A DNA stretch of 64,000 nucleotides from Conus ventricosus. Taxonomy: Eukaryota > Mollusca > Gastropoda > Neogastropoda > Conidae. A program made the position numbers and the translations under genes. The stretch spans positions 68,958,143-69,022,142 of the forward strand of contig CM031616.1 in NCBI GenBank assembly GCA_018398815.1. The letters run 5' to 3'. The notes beneath the pieces are model-generated. The model did no database searches, was not told where the DNA came from, and saw only the letters and a list, made by a program, of their open reading frames with translations. This document shows positions 24,540-36,137 of the stretch, one piece after another (the first letter of the stretch is position 1; each line of letters begins with the position of its first letter).

Positions 24540-27500
24540 TTCAGTTTTTTCTCACTTTTCATTTTCAGACAATAAGCATTCCAGATACTGAATAACCTCA
24601 AATTAAGGGATCCAATCAGAATGGTCCCTGACCAACTTTATTTGACTGTTGATGAATCCCACTTCTTGGAGATAATGTCTCCACTTACAGCTTTTGTTTT
24701 CCAGGGAACTGGAATATGAGATGGACTCGGTGCGTCACAAACTCCAGCGAGAAATCGCTGACCTGAATTTTTCCAAGTCTTCACTGGAGCGGCAGAACTC
24801 GACGCTGGACGGGGAACTCTGTGCAGCGAGGACAGAAATCAGTGGTCTGAAGTCCTCTGTGGCCCAGCTGACTTCATCCCAGGCCAAGGTCAATGCGGAG
24901 CTGGACAGCACAAAGGTGGGACTGTACTTGCTAAACCAGTTTTCTGATTGTGCATGGTTTGTTAACCTTTACCAGACTCCTGGGGTCACCCACGACCCCA
25001 CAACACACAAAAAGGGTTATATCTCTAAAAGTATTGGAGCAATCTTCATGAAATTTAATGACTTTGTCAAATACGTAATTGGCTTTAGGTATGTAAAATT
25101 TTACATGTATGTATAACTTACGAATGACGTAATTGGACGCATCTTTTTAACTATCTTGAAACGATGGCGGGGGGGTCGCGGACGACCCCTACAATTTAAA
25201 GAGTAGAATGCCGCTTATGCCTAAAGCGATGGCGGGGGTCGCGGAAGACCCCAACTCGCCACAGAAGAAAAAAGTGTGTGTGCCGTTCCTTATTGCGCGT
25301 CTCTTAGTGGGGTAAACCACTTTTGAGGAATCACTGCCGGCACACACGCTTGCAGCCCCACGGCAGGAACTGAAAGAAACGTCAGACAACAGTTTTACGT
25401 CTTGTCGGCATCCAGCATCAAAAGGTATGTCATCTAATAAAATCAAGTGAAAATGAATTTCATGTATTGTATTATCTGAACAGTCATTAATCCATACTAG
25501 GCTAGTTCACTGAGTGTAAGATGTGTGCTACCTCTACTCCGAGCGGCAATGCCTTGGAGGAGGTAGTGGGGGGGGGGAGGTGCCGAAGAGAGAAAAAGAG
25601 AGAGAGAGAGAGAGAGAGACATTTCATTTATGTCTGCATCCTTCTTTTTAGTAGCCAAAACATATGCAAGTTTAGATCAAAACGCCTACATTCTACAGAT
25701 CTGATCCGTAAACCTAGAAGCCTGCACGCTGTGTAGGCCTACCTAAAAATAGCACATAGCATACATTGTACACAACTGACAAGATAACGTCAGATCTGGT
25801 GAAATTCACCAATATAGAAGGCATGAGGGTGCTCCACAGGGCGTGGATAAAAACTGATGCCGTGGAAATGCTTGCCTTTCTTGGCCTCCTCTTGTTTCTG
25901 GGGTGCAGAAAACAAAACCTTGTCTGCACTGAAGATCTTTGGAACATGGCCTATGGCTGTGGTGTTGCGAGGTCTTGCATGAGTCGAAAGCGTTTTCAAA
26001 CGCTTCTGACTTATTTGCGTTTTGACAACAAACAGACCCGCAATGCCAGACGGCAGAAAGATGCTTTTGCCCCCTTTCGGGATGTATGGGAAGATTTCAT
26101 GAAGAATCTGCAAAGGCACTACATCCCAGTTCATTGCTTACCATTGATGAGCAACTGGTTCCTTTCAGGGGGCGATGCAGCTTCTTGCAGTATTTGCCGT
26201 CCAAGCCTGACCGCTATGGAATCAAAGTCTTCTGGGTTGCTGACGCTGAGGCAAACTACCCCTTGTATGGAGTCCCCTATCTTGGTCGGCCAGCTGGTCA
26301 GGACAGGCAGATCAACCTTGGCCGTAATACTGTCCTCCAGCTGGCTGAGCCTTTTTTCAAGAGTGGAAGGAACGTCACTTGTGACAATTACTTCACTGAT
26401 CTCACATTAGCTGAATCACTCTTGCGAAATGGCTTGACCATGGTAGGGACAGTCAGGGCCAACAAACGATTCTTCCCCCCTTCTTTCAAAGATAAAAGGC
26501 AGCTTTGTCTGTATGGTTCTGACTTTGCATACAATGAAGCCGTCACTCTGGTAAATTACCGGAGTAAAAGGAGTAAAAGTGTAGTGGCACTCAGTACAAT
26601 GCATACAACAGGTGTTGTGGATGATAAGACTGCAAAGAAGAAGCCAGAGATCATCCTGTTTTACAACTCCACAAAAGGTGCGGTGGACACTCTGGACAAA
26701 AGGGCTCATGCCTACACGGTGAAGCGAAAGACAAATCGCTGGCCCATGGTGATGTTCAGCAATATGGATCTGGCCACAGGTCAGGTTTCCAGAGGATTCC
26801 CAAAGCAGATGCGCGTGCCGCCTTCATTCGAACCATTGCACTCGAAATGATGGTGGAGCACATCCAGAGGCGTGTCTCCCAGGTGGCACTCCCTAGACAC
26901 CTTGTCCAGACTGCCCAGAAGGTCATTGCTGATATAGATGGCGCAGACCATGACCAACTGACACCAAGGTCAAACACAAAGCAAGCCCAAAAAAGAAAGA
27001 TACAGGAACTGCCATCTGTTGGCCAAAAGCACAAAGACACAGAGAGTACCGTCCATGAAAGAAAGCGTTGCCTGTTTTGCCCCAGGAAGAAAGACAGGAA
27101 AACTCAACAGAAATGCACCGGATGTGATGATTTCATCTGCCTAGATCACTCGTTCAGAGTGTGTCCAGTGTGTGTCAGCCACCTACAAGGGAGTCAGGAC
27201 AAAGCCTAATCTTTGCAGTACCTTCATTCCCTGCATCTGGACTATGCATTGTACTGAGAATCACAGTAGTTAGTAATATACATGTATAGGCTACCTATGC
27301 AGACGAGGTTTTCTTTTCTGCACTCCATTGTGTTTTCATTCTGCCAATATCAATAAATTTTGCTGTGAATGCATGGTCAAATCATGGTCAGGTATGGACG
27401 CTACCCAGAGTTGAAAGTGTGTCTGTGCAGAGGAAGAAAGTGCTGTGAATGCATGGTCAAATCATGGTCAGGTATGGGCGCTACCCAGAGTTGAAAGTGT

Positions 27501-30500
27501 GTCTATGCAGAGGAAGAAAGTGCTGTGAATGCATGGTCAAATCATGGTCAGGTATGGGCGCTACCCAGAGTTGAAAGTGTGTCTATGCAGAGGAAGAAAG
27601 TGCTGTGAATGCATGGTCAAATCATGGTCAGGTATGGCGCTACCCAGAGTTGAAAGTGTGTCTATGCAGAGGAAGAAAGTGCTGTGAATGCATGGTCAAA
27701 TCATGGTCAGGTATGGGCGCTACCCAGAGTTGAAAGTGTGTCTGTGCAGAGGAAGACAGTGATCACAAAAATAACAGAATGAACAGATACACGGATATAT
27801 GGAAAAAGTATTTTTAATCCACAGACACCTTACAAGTGATCACAAAAATAACAGAATGAACAGATACAAGGATATATGGAAAAAGTATTTTTAATCCACA
27901 GACACCTTACAAGTGATCACAAAAATAACAGAATGAACAGATACAAGGATATATGGAAAAAGTATTTTTAATCCACAGAAACTTTACAAGTGATGTTCAA
28001 TATTTGATTTCATTTTTTGCACAGTCGAGTGTGCATTTTTCTGGCACAGGCTTCCACTTGGCTGTGGCCAGCTGGTCCATGGTCACATGGAATCCCTGTA
28101 ACATATCAATCATGCCTTAATTAGACAACCATAGGCGGTGTCAAAAGAGAGCATGCTTGGAAGATATCAAGCATGGCACTACTTTGTGGAACGAGTAGAT
28201 TCATTTTTTTGGAAAAAATGAGCTCCTATTTCTTACAAAATTCATTGCCATGTCCATTACAATATGTCTTGATTTTTCTGTCTGTTATTATCATTATCAA
28301 CATAAGCAATTGATTCATGTCTGGAGAGTATGAAGGAAAGTGTCTGGTGCTTTTTTTTTTTTTAACAATCACATTTCAGTTTCTTTCAAATACTGGATGA
28401 AATATTGTATGATTTAAAATTGTATTTGTTTTCAATATTGTCAGTAAATATCAGAAGTAATTGTTTTCGCAGTATATGTAATATGAACATTAATCTCACA
28501 GATCATTTATAAATGAAATGCAAAAATGTTGTCAAAGTCACCATGAGGAGTCATCTTACTTGATTTTTCTGTCTGTTATTATCATTATCAGCATGAGCAA
28601 TTGATATATGTCTGGAGAGTATGAGGAAAAGTGTTCCGGTGCTTTTTTTTCTTTTTTATAAACAATCACATTGCAGTTTCTTTCAAACAAATAATGCATG
28701 AAATATTGTATGATTCCAAATTGTATTGTTTACAATATTGTCGGTAAATATCAGAAGTAATTATTTTCGCTGTATTATGTAATATGAACATAAATCTCAC
28801 AGATCATTTATAAATGAAATGCAAAAATGTTGTCAAAGTCACCATGAGGAGTCATCTTACTTGGTCTAAATATTGCCTATCATAGGCACCAGCATCCGGG
28901 GGGTTTGAAAGCGGGCCCGGACTGCCTCCCTGACTTCCTCTGGGTAGACCAGGGTGTTTTGCCCGCCCGTGTCGAGCTTCGCCACATACTGAAAAACAAA
29001 GAAATGATACAGTACGCTCGTATTAAGTGTGGAGGCACTGCACTGTGTAAGCACGTGTGTAGTTGTAGGTAAAAGACAATCACCACCCGATGGCCAATCA
29101 AAAGATTATCATGTAGTTTTGAGAAAGATAGATAGAGAGAGAGAGAAACTGTTTTGTTATTGTTTTTACAAAAAGATATGTGAATAAACTTTAAATGATA
29201 TTGATTATAATAATAACCTTCTCACAAAAACTGCAATTCATTCAGAAATTGAAAAAAAAAGTCTGTAGGTACTTTTATAACATAGGGTTCACAAAGAACT
29301 AGAACAAAAAGAAATCCTCATCAAAACTTTGACGTTTGAGAAGGACGTGTCATAAGCAGCATTCGGAGGGGAGTGGGAGAGAGAGAGGGTAAAACGTAAG
29401 CTAAAAAATGAATTGTCCCATACGCTAATGATAAAGTGTGCGCCAATTGATATAGATCTGGATCTAATTGGAAAAAAACATCTTCTAATTGAACTTACTC
29501 TGTTCGTTCATTTTTACTGAAGACTGAAAAAAAATTTAAGTCATTGGATTTCTGAAGGTACTGCTTTGCGTGTTTACTTGTATGTATGTGAGTGGAATGA
29601 TTGAACATGCACTTACCTTTAGACTTCCCCATAGCGCCCTGTAGACTTCCTTGCGGCTTGATCCTGTATGAAATGGTGCCAGGTCAAGCGCCAACTTCCC
29701 CCTCAAAGTATGAAAAAGAACGGACTAAGCCAGAATGAGGCTGAGCATACAGTTCCGAGTTGGGGTCTTGAGAGACCCCAGCCATCGCTTTAGGTATATG
29801 CACTAAAACGGCTCTTTGCTGAGTAGGGGTCGTGAGAGACCCCAGCCATCGCTTTAGGTATAAGCACTAAAATGGCTCTTTGCCGAGTAGGGGTCGTGAG
29901 AGACCCCCGCCATCGTGTCTGTGTAGTCAAAAGCTTCATCCGGTAAAGGTTAAGAAAATTATATCATAGTTGATTTTGTAGGTGTGCGTGAGGCAAGTAC
30001 CATTCTATTCTGATTTTTGGTGACATAGATAGGTCAGTATTTTGTGTGTGTGTGTCTGTTTCAGATTTTTTTGTCTGTACTCGTATCTCACATAGCCAAA
30101 GGCGTGAATGCGGTGTCTTGTAGCTGAAGTGTTGTGACTGATGATGGGATGGAAGGGAGGGCAGTGTGTGTTGATCACTGTTCTGGTTATTGGCTAGAAA
30201 TGGAGAAATGACAAACCAGCATTCCTTTGTATAGTCCTTAGGTTTGAGAGTACAGTTTTCTTGTATCAGGAATTCTACTGCTTTTGTTGCTTATTTTTAC
30301 TTTTTTTTAAATTACAGGTTAATAACTTTTACATCACGCTAACAACATAATGTGATGCATAGAAATCTCGGTTATCACAACTTCATGCAAAGTTGTCCAG
30401 TTTTTGCTGTGTCTTTGTCTTTGGAGGAAATGTTCATATTTGCATGATCTATTTGCAATGCTACGTTTGGGTGGTAATGTGCGATCTGCCTGATGGTGCT

Positions 30501-31175
30501 TTGATATTGGGATGTAACACAGCAGTGTGTGTTGATCGCACACTGCCAAGCTGAAAGGAACCTAGCTTCAGACATTTTAGAAGCGCTTTGTCTCTTTCAC
30601 GGCAGCTGAGCTTGGAGCAGGCGTTCCGTGACATCCGTGCGCGTGACGATGAGATCAGGGAGTTGAAGGACCTGTTGGCAGAGCGCGAGGCGACCATCGA
30701 GGAGAACCAGAAGAAGATCCGAGAACACGAGACTGTGAGACGACAGCTGCACAACACCATTCAGGAGCTGAAGGTTGGAATGATTTTCCATGAGTTCGGA
30801 CGTGTGTTCAAATAAGAGATGACACACTAAATGAGACATTGAGGCTGTCTTTGTGCTGGGTGTCACATGAAGTCTTGCAGAAAGGTCACAAGAGTGAAAT
30901 CTTCAGGTCTTTTCATGACATTATTGCCTTTTTTAAAATTCTTTCCAATAGGAGCACTTTGTTGAGCTAAGTTAAGGACAGTGTTGAAATGATCATGGCA
31001 GTGAGAGTATTTTTCCAATTTTGTGTGTGAAAATTCGACTTGAATGCTGTGAACTCTCAAAGTGAATGCCTCTTTCTTTGTCACTGAATAGATTGGATCT
31101 CCTCTCTTTCTCTCTCTCTCTGTATTTCTCTCTTTCTCTCTCTCTCTGTCTTTCTCTCTTTCTGATCTCTCTCTG

Positions 31176-31265
<90 letters not shown>

Positions 31266-31330
31266 CTCTCCCTATCTCTGTACATCTCTCACGATGTACA
31301 CACACGCACACACATACACGCACACGTATG

Positions 31331-31399
<69 letters not shown>

Positions 31400-34300
31400 C
31401 AGAGCAGTAGTTGTAATCTTCATAAATAAAGAATATACCTGTGTCTCTCTTTCTGTTTGGCTCTCATGGCATCCCACCCTTACCATTTCTTTGTAAACTT
31501 ATCTTCATACTAATGCAATAGTTCATGGACTTTAACATGGCTGATGACCATATTCTGTAGATACTGTAACGTTATAGGCAAATGGCTTATTTGTATAGTA
31601 TTTTTCTGTGTTTTTTGCTGTTGTTTTGTTTTGTATTGATTGGAGGGGTTTTTGTTTGTTTTATTTTGATGAAATTGTCTCCCTTGTGTGTCAGGGCAAC
31701 ATCCGTGTGTTCTGTCGCGTGCGACCGCTGCTGGGGGAGGAGCTGCTGGGCAGCGACGGCGTCATTCACCACATCAACTTCCCCGACCTGGACAACAAGG
31801 TGCTGGAGCTGGACCGCCTGACAGAAATGTCCATGAACGAGGTACACGCACACTCTGCGGCCTTCATCGCAAGGCAGCCAGCCTCTCTCAGTGTTCAGTT
31901 GGTTTGACGTCTCTCTGGCCCCAAGCAGGGAGATGATGACTGATATCTAACCATTCTGTATTGTTGAGCTTTCTGTCTTGTTGTTAGCACAGTAGCTACT
32001 TTGCACACTCCTCGAACAAGATCACTGTTGTGGATGTCTGAAGTTTATGAGTGTGCAGCACCAGCTGCCTTTAGTTCAAGTTATAGCAGTAAGTTGTAAG
32101 TTCTGTTTAGCAAATAGCTCTCAAGTAAAGTCGTTTGAAACTTGCATGATTTCTCGGTGACGGCTAAAATTTTCTCACTTTTGTTCGTTTCAGTCAAAGT
32201 ATTTGTATTGACTTGATGTTTCATCACTATTGTTATTATGCGAGTTTAATTTAAATCAAAATTACTACCAAGAATTGTTGGGGAAAAAAAAAATGGATCC
32301 AGTATACCTGATAAGTTTTGGACTTGATTTGGTGAAGTTTTGAACAATGTTTGCAAAACCAAGTTCAACATTCATTTGAACAGCACTTGTCTGATGCGTT
32401 GTTTTTAATGTTATTTGACTGATAAACCGCCTGTTCTATGTTGTTTCTTGATTCACAGTGATCTTGAGGGAAAAAAAGGAATAGGTACTGTAAGTGTTGA
32501 TCTTGTTCTGCATGGGCAAATGGTTATTGTTGCTACATAAAATTGTTTATAAAAGGAAGTCTGTTTCCTAGATTGTCTTTTGTGACTGGCATACTAGATG
32601 TTTTGGCGTTGATGCAGAGAGTGTGTTTCACAAACCAAATCTGGCTTCATTTATAAACAGAACAGGAGCTGCTCAGTTCCCAAACTGCCAGAGTTTTGAG
32701 ACAATAGAAATGATTACTTTGTTAATCACAATAATGCATGCACTTTGAGTGTTGCAGTGATTATCTTTAGCATGATCAGCTTTAGCCAAAATCATAATTC
32801 TTGTCATTCATGCACTTTGAGTGTTGCAGTGATTATCTTTACCATGATCAGCCTTGGCACTGTGTGCAGAGTACTTTGAGTGTTGCAGTGATGATCTTTA
32901 CCATGATCAGCCTTGGCACTGCAGAGTACTTTGAGTGTTTCAGTGATGATCTTTACCGTGATCAGCCTTGGCACTGTGTGCAGAGTACTTTCAGTGTTTC
33001 AGTGATGATCTTTACCATGATCAGCCTTGGCACTGTGCAGAGTACTTTGAGTGTTGCAGTGATGATCTTTACCATGATCAGCCTTGGCACTGTGTGCAGA
33101 GTACTTTGAGTGTTGCAGTGATGATCTTTACCATGATCAGCCTTGGCACTGTGCAGAGTACTTTGAGTGTTTCAGTGATGACCTTTACCATGATCAGCCT
33201 TGGCACTGTGTGCAGAGTACTTAGAGTGTTTCAGTGATGATCTTTACCATGATCAGCCTTGGCACTGTGTGCAGAGTACTTAGAGTGTTTCAGTGATGAT
33301 CTTTACCATGATCAGCCTTGGCACTGTGTCAGAATACTTAGAGTGTTTCAGTGATGATCTTTACCATGATCAGCCTTGGCACTGTGTGCAGAATACTTAG
33401 AGTGTTTCAGTGATGATCTTTACCATGATCAGCCTTGGCACTGTGTGCAGAGTACTTTGAGTGTTGTAGTGATGATCTTTACCATGATCAGCCTTGGCAC
33501 TGTGCAGAGTACTTTGAGTGTTTCAGTGATGATCTTTACCATGATCAGCCTTGGCACTGTGTGCAGAGTACTTTGAGTGTTTCAGTGATGATCTTTACCA
33601 TGATCAGCCTTGGCACTGTGTGCAGAATACTTAGAGTGTTACAGTGATGATCTTTACCATGATCAGCCTTGGCACTGTGTGCAGAGTACTTTGAGTGTTG
33701 CAGTGATGATCTTTACCATGATCAGCTTTGGCACTGTGCAGAGTACTTAGAGTGTTACAGTGATGATCTTTACCATGATCAGCCTTGGCACTGTGTGCAG
33801 AGTACTTAGAGTGTTGTAGTGATGATCTTTACCATGATCAGCCTTGGCACTGTGCAGAGTACTTTGAGTGTTGCAGTGATGATCTTTACCATGATCAGCC
33901 TTGGCACTGTGTGCAGAATACTTAGAGTGTTTCAGTGATGATCTTTACCATGATCAGCCTTGGCACTGTGTGCAGAGTACTTTGAGTGTTGTAGTGATGA
34001 TCTTTACCATGATCAGCCTTGGCACTGTGTGCAGAGTGCTTTGGGTGTTACAGTGATGATCTTTACCATGATCAGCCTTGGCACTGTGTGCAGAATACTT
34101 TGAGTGTTGCAGTGATGATCTTTACCATGATCAGCCTTGGAACTGTACAGAGTACTTAGAGTGTTTCAGTGATGATCTTTACCATGATCAGCCTTGGCAC
34201 TGTGTGCAGAGTACTTTGAGTGTTTCAGTGATGATCTTTACCATGATCAGCCTTGGCACTGTGTGCAGAGTACGCTGTACAACAACAGGCGGGGCAACAA

Positions 34301-35853
34301 CAAGTACGAGTTCAGCTTTGACCGCGTCTTTCAACCAGAAAACTCTCAGGAGGAGGTGTTTGAAGAAATTTCACAACTTGTACAGGTCAGTGTGTTTGTT
34401 AAGAGTTCCAAGCTGAATACTGTGGGTAGTCACTTGGTATGTACAGCCTCAGAAGCAATTGCCAGGTCGTTGAGTGCAGTTCGTAGAAGAGAAGGTTGAT
34501 TTACGTTCTTTTTTTTTTCATATATTTTATTGTTTTAATAATCTCATTATTTTGGTCGCCACGCTTGGCTTTCAAAGTCTTTGGGGGATCCTACCATGTT
34601 CTGGGAAAATTGAGATTGTTGTTGTAGGTAGTTAAAGGCAGTCTTCACTCTCACTGAATCCCTTATTAATTTAACAAAGGCCTCAGGGTTTAATTGTATC
34701 AAAGACTGAAGAAGCTTACAGCCAAGAACAGGTTAGGAAAGATGTGCAGTGTTTATCGATGATCATGTCTAACCAGAGTTTTCTGCTTTTGGCACTGAAC
34801 AATCAGCTGCTGCTGCTGCATGATAGCAAGGTGATTATCTGCTCCTGCTCTCAAGAAAACATGTATGTATGTCAAACCCCCGCCAAACATTTCTGCTGCT
34901 TTTTCTTGCAGAGTGTACTGGATGGTTACAACGTATGCATCTTCGCCTACGGGCAAACGGGCTGGGCAAAACGTACACGATGGAGGGGGGTCTGCCTGGC
35001 GATGAGGATACCAAGGGCATGATTCCCCGTGCCGTCAGCCAGATCTTCAGCACAGCTCTGGGCTGCAGGACAAGGGGTGGCAGGTAGGGTGGTCAGTTCT
35101 CTGGCATGTCAGCTGTCGGCCTTTCATCAGAGTTCACTGGTTTCGTTCTGTAAAATTCTCAACAGTACAGCTGTAGGTTTTTGTGTATGTTTTTTTCTTT
35201 AACTCCCCATTTTTCCAAGCAGACTTAAAGTGTAACTCACCCCCTATATAGTGATTTTAGGATACTGTACGTTATGTCGGGTAAATCACTATTGACAGAC
35301 ACGCTTGCCTATCCGGCCCACGACAGAGCGCAATTCCTCGTTGAACATTCACTTTTATCTGCGTTGACGGAAATTGCCGACAACATGCCGAAGTTTACCG
35401 GAAAACCTGTGACGTTGAATTGGCACAATTTAGAACATGGCGAGACACGATACAAATCGGTATGTACGATTTCAAACCTTGCCAGTTTAAACCCGCCAGC
35501 CCCCGAACAGAAGGCGGACGACGAACGAGTAGAAGTGGAGGCACCAACACAAAAATCGTGTTGGAACACAGACTGGTGAGTATTTTGTTGTCCACGAATG
35601 ATCTGCAGTTAGCACCGTTGCCCCGTGAGTGACCGACTTGGCTTCAAGCTCATCGTGTGTTGAATCACTGTACTTTTTGGTGTTGATTTGTTTGAAGGAT
35701 TTAGAATTTTGAGAAGTCGAATGAAACAGTTTTTGCCACATTTTTTCCGGGTTTTACTAAAGGGAAAAGGTTGTTTATTATTGTGGGGGTGGGGATGGAG
35801 AAGAAGAAAAAGGGGGGGGGGGGGGGGCGTGTCAGTGCGTGTGTGATGACGCA

Positions 35854-35888
<35 letters not shown>

Positions 35889-36106
35889 CTGGGGCCCCAA
35901 ACGAAATGTTCAGTATAAAATCACACTTATTGTATGGCTTATGCTGGTTGTGGATCAGCACATATTCCTGAGTCTTCATTTAGAACCAGCCTCCCCACAC
36001 AATCCATCTGCTAATAACAATAAAAGAAGGTATTATTTTGCTTAGTGATATTTAGAGCGTGTTTAAAGTTCATGACCATCAAAAATAGGATGGGTTTTGT
36101 TGGTGG

Positions 36107-36137
<31 letters not shown>

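Larger units (their letters stand above)
24966..29949 (+). mobile_element. piggyBac DNA transposon (4984 bp) with TTAA target sites
   Basis: Flanked by TTAA (24962-24965 and 29950-29953). Ends CCTTTACCAGA and, inverted, CCTTTACCGGA. Subterminal repeats with GATGGCGGGGGTC and CTAAAGCGATGGC recur in inverted orientation at both ends (25155-25255 and 29760-29915). It holds a plus-strand transposase, two tandem arrays, a 291-bp duplication and minus-strand exon-like segments. Inserted in the intron between KIFC1 exons 6 and 7. Confidence 0.9.
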
